Shown: in pieces, positions 1 to 16,300 of the stretch
Position numbering within the stretch: position 1 is the stretch's first letter
Layout of the letters: each line of letters starts with the position of its first letter
Origin: Setaria digitata
Lineage: Eukaryota; Nematoda; Chromadorea; Rhabditida; Setariidae
Reading direction: 5' to 3'
Length of the DNA stretch: 56,328 nucleotides
Assembly: GCA_003640385.1 (NCBI GenBank)
Contig: RCAB01000417.1
Span: 1 to 56,328, forward strand
Translations under genes and position numbers: made by a program
Notes under the pieces: generated by a model
Told to the model about the DNA's origin: nothing
What the model saw: the letters and a program-made list of their open reading frames with translations, nothing else
Databases searched by the model: none

Positions 1-98
1 TTAAACTAATTGCAAAAAATCCTTACCTGCTTTTGGGTTACTCCCACGCTGTACTGTGGTGTGACGAAGCTGGGTTGTTTCTATGCTGCACTTTTCAG

Positions 99-3000
99 GT
101 ATTTAGATCAAACTATCGGTATAATGATAACAGCATCACACAATCCGATAGATGATAATGGAGTTAAAATAATCGATCCGATGGGAGGCATGTTGGATGC
201 TGCGTGGGAGAAGTATGCAAATTCGATTGTTAATGCCAGGTTATATTTTCTTTTCCCTTATCACCTGCATTTTATTGCTGCTTGTGTGTTATTTTTTGCC
301 TACTAATTTATTCGACTCGCCAATGGATGATATTTGTTAAATTATATGTATTTAATAAATATCATCCAAGAAAATATCAAGAACAAGTAATATATTTTGT
401 AATGGCAAACAAGATTTTTATATTTAGTGATAGTGAGTTCCAACAAAAATCACAAGAATTCTGGCAACAGTTCAGTGGACGAATTGGTGAAAATGCTAAA
501 GTTTTTACAGCCATCGATACACGTCCAAGTTCGAAATATATAGAAGAGGCCGCCTTCTGTGGCGCTCAATACGCTAAAGTTGGTGGCCGAAGATTGGGTG
601 ATTGGTTTTGTGTTTTTCGACTGATGTAGAGCTGAAGTAGAAAATCTCATCAGACGAGCAGACAGCACATAGCTATTTTATTAGGAATCGATGAAAACAA
701 GAATTGTATCACTGTTAACAAGTCACAGAAAACCATCATGTTAGCTGACTGATGCCAGAGAGCATAAACAATAACAACTCAGTCAAGAGATTGATTAATG
801 TCAGTAGTTAATCAATTGAATTACAAAAGCTTTGAGAGATTGATGCTTGGTTGTATGCTTTATACAAATGCGTTGCTACCAAGAGATTCTAAAGGCGTAA
901 TATTCTCGACTGAGGTCTGCATTAACGGTGAAAGACTGAGTCCCCACAATTTCAAATGCTGAATTAGCCATGGATTTTGAAAAACCCAAACTTCCTGAAC
1001 CTAATAAGTCTTATCATTGCAGTTTTCAGCGTACTATGTATTTTTTTAATCCGGAATTCACCATAACAATTTAATTTTCTGGATAAAATTTCAGGCCTAT
1101 TGACGACTCCTCAGTTACACTATATTATTCGCTGCCAGAATGATTCTACTTATGGTTATCCTACTGAGGCTGGATATTACGCAAAAGTGCGCAATGCTCT
1201 TGCTGGCTTGAATTTTGTAAGCTTTCTTATTTTAGAACACAAATTTATCTTTGTTATGTCGAAGTATTTGATGTGTTATCACATTCTGATTACAAATCAC
1301 CCCACTAGTCGACAGCCTTACGTTGCGATTGCTAATCACAAGTACGGAAAATACCAGGTTACACGATGTGGAAGAGCATATATTCCAACGCTGCATCTGG
1401 ATTGTGCAAATGGAGTAGGTGCTCAAAAGTTTCCTCTTGTTTGCATAAGTTTGTCAACTCTTGTTGTCAATTTGATAAATAATCAAGAAGCACAGCTCAA
1501 TGATCAGGTATCTTCTGTGTAGGCTTCATTCTGTTTGATTATATACCCTTATTTATTTTCAGTGAAGGTATTCTGATTTTCAGATTTTGTGCAATCGGTA
1601 GATTAAATAGACAGCATTCTGCTTTTTTCCTTTCGGGGATATACATTACCTCCAAGTTCGCAATTTTTCCGTTTTCCTTAGAAAAAAAGAGGCCATCTCG
1701 TAGTTGAGTTTCTGCTGACTTAGTATTCTAAAGTTCATTTGTCAAAGATCAAAAAGCAATAGAGGCCTCTATTCCCTTTTTTTAGAGTGTGCAAAGTGGT
1801 GGTGGTATTCTGGATATTTGGACTGATAGATTTATTGGGATAGCTCGTCTACCAATATAACTTTACTGTTATTTAGATATTATCTGATAGAAGATTTGAA
1901 AGGGATGTTCAGTGTATATGACTACGTCAATTTTATAATTTTTTCTACCATTCGGTTCGATGTGCTTTAGTGCGGGGCAGACTACGTTAAAATGGAAAAG
2001 AAATTTCCACGCAACTTCGATGCTGTACAGGTCTTCGAACGCTGTGCTGCTTTTGATGGTGATGCCGATCGTCTTGTTTATTTCTATCGCGATGCCTCCA
2101 ATAAATGTGTTTTAATTGACGGTGATAAAATAGCAGCTCTTTTCGCAAAATATATTACAGAGGTAAGAAGCTCTTTTTCGTGATATTGGGTCTAACAACT
2201 TAGCTATTAATGAAAAGAAAAAAACCGTTTAACTATTGTAGCGGATTACTGGCGCAGGACTTAGTGACGTATTCACCGTATCAGTAATACAAACAGGCTA
2301 TGCAAACGGTAACTCTACCAGGTTCCTGAAAAACGAAATGGTGAGTGCAGGCGCAACTTTGTTTTGACTCATCCGGCGATGTTGATTTCTCTAATTAAAA
2401 ATAATGTTTTGAAGTACTTCGGTGTATATATCTTTAAATAATCTATTAAGCTAGGGATATGTTTCAAAATGGAGAAATGCTATAACTATAGCCTGGAATA
2501 GTCAGCATGCTGTTGCTAAAAACTTGAAACATTTTGGTGAGCACCTTCTACATTCTTACAAAAGGGAATAATGAGTGTGTGGTATAGCAATTTAGCTAAC
2601 TAACTGAATCTGCAAACTAATTCCTACGATTTTAGGGTGTGCACGTACGTTGTGTGGCTACAGGAATTAAAAACTTGCAGAGAGAAGCAATAAAATATGA
2701 CATCGCAGTATATTTTGAAGCAAATGGACACGGAACCGTATATTTTAGCCCTCGATTTTATGAGATTATGAGGTCATCGTATCTAACGATTATTCCATCT
2801 CTAAATCTTTTTATTAACGGTTCGCTCCCGCTCGGTTTGGGTCATTCTCATTTATAAAATATTGAGTATCTTGCAATACTTTTGACGAAGTGACCTACTG
2901 CATTTTGTGCTTCCTTGCACAGAAAAACAGTTTTGCAGGACAATAATTCATAGGGATGAAACTGATCAAAAAATTGAAATCAGAAGGTTGCTATATTTCT

Positions 3001-3695
3001 CCAAACTACTGAACACAGTTGTCGGTGACGCGATGACCGATTTGCTTGCTGTTGAAATGCTTTTAAAACATTACGACTGGACGGTTGAGAATTGGAACAG
3101 TATGTATGAGGAATTGCCCAATCTTCAAAAGAAATTGAAGGTATCTTTTGTCACTTTATTACAAGTGAAAGGAAGTGCTTCTCACTCTGCATCATTCGCA
3201 CTAAAACCTTATACTGAAGGGCATTTGGATATGTAATATAAATAAATTATCGATATAAAAATAGGATTGAATATTGCTGTTATTCTATCTCTTATGAAGA
3301 TGGCATGTAGGTTGCAAGTCGGTCAGCGATTCAAATGAATGTAGATGAAACGAAATGTGTAAAACCCCAAAGACTGCAAAGAATGATAGACACTATAGTT
3401 TCAAAGTATGCCGATGGGCGGTCATTTGTACGGTTAGTTTATTGAGATATTTTACATCGAATAAGCAAAGGTGTTATTCTCTAGTTATAGTATTTGTGGA
3501 TACTTCAGCCCATCTGGCACTGAAGATGTAGTCCGTATCTACGCTGAAGCCTCGACGAATGATGACGCGAAAGCAATTGTTAGTGAAGTGGAGATTGCAG
3601 TCCGCAAAGTACTGTACATGAATGGTAATACAACAGAGCAGTTAGCAGGGAGGTGCGCGAACAAAGTGACCTCTTTATTTGCGAATGACTTTTAA
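99..3695 (+). CDS. PGM3: Phosphoacetylglucosamine mutase, 5' end missing
   Basis: The enzyme interconverts GlcNAc-6-phosphate and GlcNAc-1-phosphate in the cytosolic UDP-GlcNAc pathway, which feeds chitin, N-glycans and GPI anchors. Exons read: 99-239, 428-597, 1095-1216, about 1316-1507, 1971-2162, 2242-2340, 2636-2772, about 2937-3140, 3311-3432 and 3509-3695 (stop). Family hallmarks appear in order: the catalytic phosphoserine loop TASHNP in the first exon, DTRPSS, LTTPQLHY, the metal-binding loop DGDADR near 2055, the sugar-binding loop EANGHGT near 2720, and the phosphate-binding loop RPSGTEDVVRIYAEA split over the last two exons. Phases agree across most junctions (e.g. G|GC joining RRLG to LLTTPQ). 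Before position 99 lies intron, so the first 50 or so residues are outside the window. Ends 315 nt from the oppositely oriented NOP9-like gene. The family is certain; exon limits near 1316 and 2937 are less so. Confidence 0.93.
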
Positions 3696-4010
3696 ATATT
3701 CTTTTTCTTTCATGTGATCCATGTCTATTCATCTCTATTTAAATGAGGTTTCGCAGTTTTCATATTGGTTCATCATTCTCGTGCTTCATTCGCTTATGTA
3801 AAAACTGTGCTTGCCAAAATTGAATTCAGTACTTAAGTGACAAGAATAATTCATACAATATGGGATCTGAGCCACTTTCCGAAGGTTGCTTTCCATTCTT
3901 CTTAAGTTAAAAAATGACCAAGACTTCTGCTTGCCACTTTATGGGTCACGAATTCTTAAACAATTTAATTTAGATTTTAGACTTCACATAACAAAAGGCT
4001 AGAAAAATGT
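3696..4010. other. Convergent 3' intergenic region, PGM3/NOP9
   Basis: A short AT-rich spacer between the stop codons of two genes transcribed toward each other. It must hold both 3' untranslated regions, so the transcripts may overlap. No open frame, repeat or RNA gene is visible. Confidence 0.7.
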
Positions 4011-7000
4011 TCAATTATTAAATCGTACAGTTGCCTCCTTTAACCACTTCTTCCGCTGTTCCCGAAATCCTCGCACATCCAACTTCTTGCACATTAGACG
4101 TAATGTTTTGCAGTGATTCTGAAAAATAATTCAAGGAATCACTTTCCTAGTATTATTCCTTACAAAATGAGCAGATTTACAAAAATATCAGCATTTTTCA
4201 AGAAGCTAGCTTACTAGGTATAATATCAACTGTTCCTAGGGTATTATAGGACGGACCCCTTCCAGTGATGCACGATTATAACACTGATCACAGTATAGCT
4301 CTGCTGGACGATAGACAAAATCTCAATTCATTTGCAATTCCTCCAGTCTCTTACTGTATAAGTTATTATAGATTCTCTCAAGCCTCTAGGTAAGAAGGAA
4401 CTCAATAACATCTATTATGATATACAGTGCAAACATTTCTTACAACTTTGGGAAGACATATCCTTGGAATTAACAAAATCCCTAACGTGGCGAAAAAAAA
4501 AAGAAATATACCTCCAAAGTTGTTTTCGACAGAGCATCCATTAATTCTTCTTTTTCGTGAATATTGTAAAGACCATTTACCCATAAAACGTCGAATACAC
4601 GACTTGAAACATTATCAGTTATAACTTCATGCCATTTCTGCTGTAATTGATAATCGGTGTGGTAAAGTTTATGTATGTTCGGTGCGAACCACTAAGTTTC
4701 TCAAATAGCCTCACTACTAAACTGTCATTTCTAAAAGTATCTCAAAATGATGATTTAGTACGTTGCATCCCATGTTAACCTCTCCTTACTTTTTCCATAT
4801 GGTTGTGAAATACTAACCTTCAGAGGTCTAGCGATCAGTTCTTTGTCTGTTCGTAGGATAGTGGAAGATTTAAAAAAAGCTTGCAGCAAGAAACTTCCTT
4901 TCTTATCCCGGGCTAATTCTACAATTGTTGTATCCGCTAACGATTTCATTGACATAACTACTGTTTTGTTATGCTGATAGCTTACAAGTTCTTGTAGAAT
5001 AAGAGATCCGTGTAGCTGTCCTTTCAAAATATCGAAAGTCTCAGTAACTTCACCTGTAATGCAACAATCATAATAAAGTGAACAAATAAACTTTTTTAGA
5101 ACTAAGTGATTAATGAGGAAATGACGTAGTCATTTTAAAATTTACACTGTGAAGTACGACAAGTAAGAGTGAATACACAGGGCACAAACGCCGATCTCGC
5201 AGATTTAGAACCGCATCTGAAATAATTCCTTAGCTTTCTAACAATAATGACTTCATCTCTATTGCGCAGCATTCGGGCCAGTGCAACGATAACTCCCCAT
5301 TTGGAACCGATGCAAATATTCGCAATATGATCTATAAGTTCATCACAAATATCAGTAACCTGAAATATGTATGTGTTGAATCGGTACGCATCTGTTGAAG
5401 AAGGTTGAAACGCAATTAAAAAGGAAAGTAATGAGCCAAATTAGCCTGCAATGTAGGATTTCTAGATAAGATAGAAAGGCCAATAAATATTGAATTTTAC
5501 TGAGTATTTCTGGGCATCTTTATTTCCCTTAAGTAAGCCTGTCCGTTTTGTTATTCACTTGAAAATAAGAACTCGATTTTGCGGATGTTTTGTCACAATA
5601 CGTAGTGTAACGCCCGGCCTTTCCTAATATATATAAGAAACGATGGAAACGAACCAGTTCATCCGATTTTGCGGATAGTATATACTTCTGTATAGGAAAA
5701 TTAGCGAACATGTGTAAAGAAAGATTGAACAACCTCCCCTCTAGTACTGCATGGTACAATCTTTGACGGAGGTCTTCATCTGCCTACAAAGAACATAAAG
5801 GTCAGTTAGTGCAGATAATATAAGCTTCAACTTGATGCAAACATTTAAATGTAAACCTTTTGCACTATTATGTCCCATAAACGAGAAGCAAACTTTCCCT
5901 TCCACTGTTCTCGAACAGCATTGGGTTCTTCGCAGGCTGCTTCAACAAATCTTCGAAGAAATCCGGTTTGAATTAAGGAGTCACATTCGATCACATCTTG
6001 GAGCACTAATGAAACTGATTCATCATCCAGCATGGCTATAACCGACGTTTATAGGAAGAGTTACGACTAGCAGTAAAAGATAATAGCTGCGCGATCACAG
6101 ATAAATTTTTTGTACATCTAAATTTGCAAAATTAAATCAAAAATGCCACTGAAATTACCCATTTGTTGCTACTTACCTTGCATTAAAGAGTAATCTAAGG
6201 CCACACTTGCAATCCTTTCAAAACTTCCCTTAGCTACTGAGCTGATCTGTATCTTTCTGCAGAGAGCATCCTTCGCCAAAAGCTTTTCCTTATTTTCCGG
6301 TTTTTTTCTTTTAAGACCAAGTAAATGATATATAAAGGTACGAATAAAGTGAGAAGCATTTCTGTTAGATAAAAGCTGCATCCAATTCCTTAACACTACA
6401 TCGACCCAATAATCAATGACCTACAGTAAATAATTATCAGCATACGAATTACTCAAAAAAACAGTGGTACTTCAGAGCAATACCCTTAAATAACCATACA
6501 GCAGGGCTGTAGTAAGATATTAACAGCACCGATATAAGTTCGATGGATCTTATAAGTGAATGAACGGCTACGATGACTTGAAATACTATAAAATTGAAGG
6601 TTCCAAGTTAGGCAAACCTCAATATCCATCGCGTCAAGTAAGGAAGAAAGCAGAATTTCCAGGGTATGACAAGCCCACGGCATAGAGAGGAGTTGTAGCA
6701 AAGTTTCTTTTTCTGATTGCATAACCTTAGACATCCAATGCTTTGCAGCATCGCAACAGCCGTTAAAAATCTCGTCGATTAGACGACAAGATGTACTGTA
6801 TGTAAACAGGAAAATTTCAGAACCTTGACACTCTTCCAAACACTTTTTTTGCAGATCATCTAGAAGATAAATTAAGAATCCCAAATGGGACTTGGTAAAT
6901 ACAATCAAAATCGCACTGCAAGAAAAACCAGGTACTTTTTCTTCTTAATTCAGATAAAATGTTTCGACAATAGTCTTTAAATTTCATCCTACCTGACACA

Positions 7001-7449
7001 GAAGGATCATCCTTAATAATGTCGGCAACTTGTTTCATATATTCAACAAGTTCAAAAGGATATTTTGTAGTGCATTCAAACTGCTGATTATCTGCAGACA
7101 ATTCACCCCGCCCACAAAAATCCATTGCAGAACTGAAATACAGGGTCAAGTTCTTTTTCTTTTACTCAGAAAAATAAATATTTTCTATAACAAAGGAAGA
7201 GCACTGTCCTTTCATCATTAACAACACCTTATTACAGCAAGAAAACATTAACTTGATGTCTTTTAAATGACACCTTACCGGGTTTTATTAATATTAGTGA
7301 CAGTATAAGATAGTTCATCAATCCGTTGAGTCTTCGCATCTTCAAAAAGAAAAAAAAAAAATAAGCAAAACGTACTGCGCACCACATTTAACATCACCAT
7401 AACGTTTCTCGAAATCCGCCATGAATTCATTGTTCGAAACACTATTCAT
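4011..7449 (-). CDS. NOP9: NOP9-like pumilio-repeat nucleolar protein
   Basis: NOP9 proteins are U-shaped pumilio-repeat RNA-binding proteins needed for 18S rRNA maturation and 40S assembly in the nucleolus. Minus-strand exons with consistent phases: 7449-7376 (ATG at 7449), 7132-6993, 6859-6618, 6420-6177, 6035-5857, 5783-5655, 5359 to about 5175, 5053-4818, 4640-4581, and a terminal exon 4118-4011 (TGA). Pumilio-like repeat signatures include NRNASHFIRTF, KGSFERIAS, MFANFPIQKYILS, IGSKWGVIVAL, KGSFLLQAFF and SSRVFDVLW; the last exon is basic, as expected for a nucleolar C-terminus. The match to NOP9 rather than canonical Puf/PUM rests on the weak, divergent repeats and overall order, so family is good but not certain. 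One exon between 4580 and 4119 may be missing from my model. The acceptor directly before the ATG suggests trans-splicing. Confidence 0.8.
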
Positions 7450-7480
7450 TGCTAAAAGTGAGAGTGAAAGTGAAAAGCAA
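7450..7480 (-). promoter_or_regulatory. Probable spliced-leader trans-splice acceptor of the NOP9-like gene
   Basis: On the minus strand a pyrimidine-rich tract ends in a consensus TTTTAG, two bases (CA) before the ATG at 7449. No open frame leads into it, so it fits an outron acceptor for spliced-leader addition. Trans-splicing of many messages is established for nematodes; its use here is inferred. Confidence 0.5.
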
Positions 7481-9911
7481 GAAAATGCAGTACACAACTG
7501 CAGAAAATGTTGGCTTTCCAAAGAGAAACTATTTTAACAGTTACCACCTTATATCTACCAGCACTCTCAAAACAGTGTAAAATTTAATAAAACAGTTGGC
7601 ATCTACCATCAGCAGAAAAGCTGGAATTCCAACCGCCAGTATGCTCCCAGTAACAGTTTTCTGCAACATTTCCAGAATATTTTCTTTTGCGAATCATCTG
7701 AAAGAAACGGGAACCTTCGTACCTGCGCTTACCCATAGCAACTCAATAAGTAGCAACTACAAAATCTCTTTCTAGTTAGTAACACATATTCCATGAGATA
7801 CAAGCCCAGCACAGATCCAACTCCATAGGATGTTAGGTGTAATTTCTACATTCAGAACCTAGCATCATACAAAATTTAACTGCGAACAGGAAAAAAAGAT
7901 AAGAAAATATGTGAATCGAATGGGATACCAATAAATGTTTGAAACAAGCGTTTCAATAAGCAAACTTTTAACGAAATAACGTGAAACAGAAACAATTGCA
8001 CTATAAAAATGTATAATGTACACGATGACAATGTACGCACACACCTCATACATATTTACTTAAGAATTCCGTCAACACCATATATAAAAACATTGGATCA
8101 AAGAGTAACTGAAAACAATGAGCTCTAGAAGAGCTTAAAATATTACGTTTAATGTAACTTCGACAATGCCATAAAAAAAAAAAAAAAAAAACAACCAATG
8201 AGCTTTTTCAGATATTTAAGTCTAAAAGCATTTGAACACTACTGCTTTCCAATAACATCATATTCCATTTAAAATGAAACAAAGGCAATAAGAACAAAAG
8301 AATAATTTCTAGATCTCAAATGACGAAAACTGTACCAGTGCACTTCACTGCAATTTCTGCAAGTCTCTAGGCAACGTTTCATTTCTTCATTACCATGATT
8401 TCAAAACGAAAAAAGCGCATTGCATTTTTCAATCTACCTGCCCACTAGGAAGAACAGTCAAGCACAGATAATGTCTTCAACAGCATCAAACAGAAATCAG
8501 ATATACCTGTAAAATATCCCCACTAAAAGATAACCGGAACTGTGCTACTGTACTTAATACAAAAGCAAAATGGTCAACAACGGAAAATGAATTTGAAAAT
8601 TTCAAAAAACTAATAAACAACAGGAGGAAGACACCGGGTAGTTGCGATTTCACTTTCAAATTTCTAACAAAATGCTATATCACTGAATCTTTCGACATAA
8701 TTCCAACAACTTGTTATTCCAACTGATTACTGAACAGTTTAAGGTATTTTCTGTTGCCGCAAAAGCTCAACAATGTTTCCCAAATTATAATTTAAAAAGA
8801 CATGGCATTATTCATAAAGCATGGAATCACTGTTGTGCCAAGTTATACAGTTTTATTAATTTCTACGCCTGCGGAATCACTTTTGATAAAACAAACTAAT
8901 GCCCACTTCAGCTTCCAACAAAAAATAAACATGGATCCCTATTAAAAATTCCTTCTGGTTTTACAAAATCTTGTAGCTTTGCTACATATAACATAAATAA
9001 AATTATATGTCAAACTAAAACCTGGGCTTTATCATTTCAAATTAAACATCAATTCATTGAAGTACCTTTCCGGATATATTTTAAACTTGCAAAAAAAAAA
9101 AAAAAAAAAAAAAAGAATCTCAAGCAGCGAAGGCTGCCTCGCTACGTAAGCCACGAATTACCGTCTATAAAACACACATAAGAAAATTGAATTTTACCAA
9201 TAATATACAGCGCTAAAATTAAGAAGCAGAGTATTCAAGTTTAGTAACAAAGTAGCCCACCGGCAACAACACTGAATACGCATCATTCCTCAACATGTAG
9301 AGCTCACAAAATCATATTCAAATATAATGTTACTCTATAACAGCAAATAAACATGCCGCAGAAAGCGGAAGTGATATGAGCGATAGGAATCGTTACCATC
9401 CACAAACGCTACTGACTGTTGAGTTGATAGCTTACAACATAAAAAAAAAAGAAAAAAAAAAGGAGAAAACAGTACTGAATGAAACCTTAGAAAGGAACGA
9501 CGTTTTTTCATGAAAAATGTAAAGCTTCAATATGTTCGCAATAATTTTAGTTTTAAATAGCGAAACTGCACAAAAAAAAACCACTTGTTTTCTGTGTATC
9601 CATAAAATAGTTTAGAATGCACCAATATGACTTTCAACTTTTAATTACTGTGATCAAGAACCAAGAAATAGAATTTACAATTTCATACAATCTGCAGAAT
9701 TGATGCAATATTGAAAATGTCTACCAACTTAGTAATTTTACACAGATGAAACCAACAGAATGAAGTCAGCGAGGGTATAACCGTACTGGCAAACTGTAAA
9801 AGCAAATCATAAGAATGCACCGGTAAAATTCTGTGAAGGATAACGGTGAAAAAAGTTCGCAAATCCCCTTCTTATACATGTTAAGCCAAAATGATGAAGC
9901 AATCTTTTACG

Positions 9912-9962
<51 letters not shown>

Positions 9963-10062
9963 NAAGAAAGAAAACAGTGCAGGCCAGTCATCATCCCCGG
10001 AATTCTTGAGCTTATTTACGCAAACCGTATAACTTGACAGATGCCCAGAAAGTACTAAAACT
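7481..10062. other. AT-rich interval between the NOP9-like gene and Ras, with poly-A runs
   Basis: About 2.6 kb with no credible coding exon; short open frames here lack codon bias and family motifs. It holds the Ras 3' untranslated region at its right end and the NOP9 upstream region at its left end. It is littered with plus-strand poly-A runs (about 8173-8190, 9093-9114, 9440-9461, 9914-9962). Confidence 0.6.
9914..9967. repeat. Long poly-A homopolymer with an ambiguous base
   Basis: About 49 consecutive A residues followed by a single N at 9963 and further A-rich sequence. The N marks unresolved base calling, so the true length is uncertain. It lies about 100 nt downstream of the Ras stop codon and so reads as poly-T in the Ras sense strand. 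Confidence 0.9.
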
Positions 10063-13304
<3,242 letters not shown>

Positions 13305-16300
13305 TTACAGAATGCTAAAAGTCAAATACACACAAAAAGAAACAATTATATAAGTATTTAGTCGTGTAATTACTGTACACCTTGATTTTAAGGGGGTGTT
13401 ATTTGATGGTGAAATCATCCCGCTATGGTCGGTATCCGGGGTTGCATGTTCAGGAGTTCCACTCATCACAGTGTCCTCTTCCAGTGTGACTTCTTGCAGA
13501 GGTTCCTTCTCTCTCCCTCGCTTCTCTTCCAACTCATCACCATCATCTTGGTGTTCGATATCAAGCGCAATGTTTTCGTCAGAAATTTTAGTCTGCCAAA
13601 TTGATTCATTATCGGTATTCTTCGGAAGAGTGATATCCTGCGTCTCCTCCTTGTTTCTGACAAGCTTTTCTGAATTACTACTGTTGTCTTTGGGAACATC
13701 TTTAGTGCGCCTGAAAGATGAAAGGACAACTTTTCAGCTCAAGTATTTTGTTGAGGATTAGGTTTATGAGCCATCTTTCCAGCTATAGCACAGCAGCACG
13801 AACGCTATGTACTGCAATTTCTTCTGAGAGTTCTGATAGCAGTGCTTCAGTCATTAAAGCGATGAGACTTTAGTTTCAATATGCGCACCGTCAGCAAATC
13901 TTAAATTTGTTGTAGTTGTAGTGTTTGAAAAGTTTCCTGCAACATTTTTGGAGCATACGGTAATACTGATCGTCCACGATTCTCCTCCGTATACTCTGTG
14001 GTTGAGGTGAGGTTTGGCGCGACTTTAGGTTAGGCGTCTATTTCTGAGGTGGGAAATACTAGGTAGTTTTTTGCTGGTGTAGTCAGTTTCCTCTTCTCGA
14101 TTTTATGTCGCGTTCGTATGCGAAGGTTGACGTGTATGCGTCAGAATAACAGAGTGAAGTCAGAGTCAAACATAGATGGGGCGAAAGTTTGAATTTCCAT
14201 TACTGGAGAGGTGTACTTTCCTCCTACATATTTAATTGATATTTTACAAGGTCAAAAAAGATTGTTAGAGCCATAGCAAGTAACGTTTTGAAACATGGAG
14301 AAGTTGGACGTGTGGGGAAATTACCTTACGTGAGGAAAAGGAAAATTTCTTGAAAGTGTACTTTCGGATTGGAGTATTCTGAAGTACTGTTAACAGCCGT
14401 GGGAAACTTAAATAATTCTTAAATAGATTTTGATATCTTTTAAGGTGCGCTGAGGCAGTGCATTTTAAAGAATATCAAAATTTATTTAAACAATGATATA
14501 ACAGTAAAACGAGTGCTGTGTTCTCTACATATCACAGTAAATTAAAGACCGGGCTATGATGGCCATAATGTGCTTTTTAGCTGACGATCATCACATTAAA
14601 ATTTAAAAATATATTTACCAATGATGATGCGTGAGATACTGGAGTGGAAGTGTCGTTTGCGCTGCTCCTGCCGATATTTTGGTTTCTTTTTCTCGAATAT
14701 TGTGATCTGTAGTTCTATTTATACAGTCAGTCTCAGTTTGGGATTGATTGGTTTCAGAGTAAAACCGGTCAGTTCCGTCTGGTGTGGTTCTTTCAACAGG
14801 AGTTATTGTAAACGAAGTCGTCCCAGTTGTTGTCGGTGATGGTATATTTGAACTAGTTGCATTTTGTGACGATATGTTTGGTGTTGTTAACTGCTGAGTA
14901 TTTTGGGTAGATAATTGCCTGATATCATCTGCAATCTTCTAATTTTAGGATCTAAACAACAACAAAAGTAGAGAGGAAGTCCGAAATGGAGAATAAAAAA
15001 GAACAATCATTAAGTAAAATGAAATTTTGGTGACACGAACGGTAGTAAATCGGAACGGCTAATAAAGTACGTGTACTCTGGATACTAGAACGCAAGTATT
15101 ATGTTAACTTTTGATATGGTGGAAGATTAATATTCAATAAGGACGAAAAGCTACGATACACGACTCGTATGTTGGAACAAAAAAACGGTATTAGCGATAC
15201 TGATAATAAAAAAAAATGCTCAGGAGGTGAATTTTGGATATTAGAAGAACAAGTGGTCATTACGTAAGTGCAAGTCAGACTGAAGACAAAAGTCAAAAGT
15301 TGATCAGGAAGAAAAATTCACTTAAGGTGGATTTCGAGGCTACAAGGTTCGGGCAGTTCACCGCTTGGATCAAGTTAAAATTTCTTTCAGCAAACATTTT
15401 AATAGTTGAACTCTGTTCATGAGGTCTTCGAAATATTTCACCATCGAAGCGGGTCCCACTTACCAAAGGTAGGTATATTTCGTAGTGATAAATCAGCATA
15501 AGTTTGTTTTCGTAACACACCAATATCACTAACAAAGTTCAAGTGTAGAAGTTGTGTTGAACTATTTCGAATCCTTAGATTTGTTAAATATAGTTCGGAA
15601 GTGGTTCCCGATTCCTGAAGTAGTAGCTGCAATGATTTTTATTCAAATTAATGTCAAAGTATTAAGAAGTTAAACAAAAGTCGCATCTGAATTACGCAAA
15701 GCCAAGCTACCTCCAGTTCTGGGGTCCTTTAGCAGCTACCAAAACGTAAAAATATTTTTTTCTGCATTGATAATGCCACTGATTTACTTAATTTACGAAA
15801 AGTATTACATTGCGAATAGATTCAGTAAATAACATCAGTTGACCATCTATAGCAAACGATTCGAACCAAGCTTGTGAACAATGCACTCGGTCAAATTCAA
15901 TCCATTTGGGAAGAAGATGAGATGGTCTGTAAACCAGTTATCCCACTTATGTCTCAAAAGTTAATTCAACATCGACAGTTTGAAAGAGCGATAGATTAAA
16001 TTTGACCTGAAAAGTAAATCGAACGAACATTCGGATAGTAAATTTCTTTGAAGTCGATTGAAAGTGTACAGTATCGAACGCTTCAAATCAAGCTCAACAA
16101 TGAATTCATTGAATTGTTCACTGCCTCCATAATCACCTGAAAATGACTTTAATTTTCCATTCCTTATTCTCTGCGGAGTAGCCATCCTAAAGTGTGATTA
16201 AAAGTCTTTTAGGAATTTATCTGGAGTTACAGAAATTATCTTAACTTCTGGGAAAAATCAACAACAATCAAAGCAAGAACCTCCTTGTGGATGATAAATG

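Noticed and set aside
1..98. First open frame start at position 10 as the PGM3 start
   Set aside because: The residues before 99 do not match the family N-terminus and a good acceptor (TTTTCAG) precedes 99, so this is intron.
15099..15233. Possible transmembrane exon of the LRR-like gene
   Set aside because: An acceptor (TTATCAG) and a hydrophobic stretch exist, but the frame hits a stop without a convincing donor.
15855..15880. A tRNA-like B-box (GGTTCGAATC) on the minus strand
   Set aside because: It lies inside a phase-consistent coding exon (15926-15797), with no A-box, acceptor stem or terminator around it.
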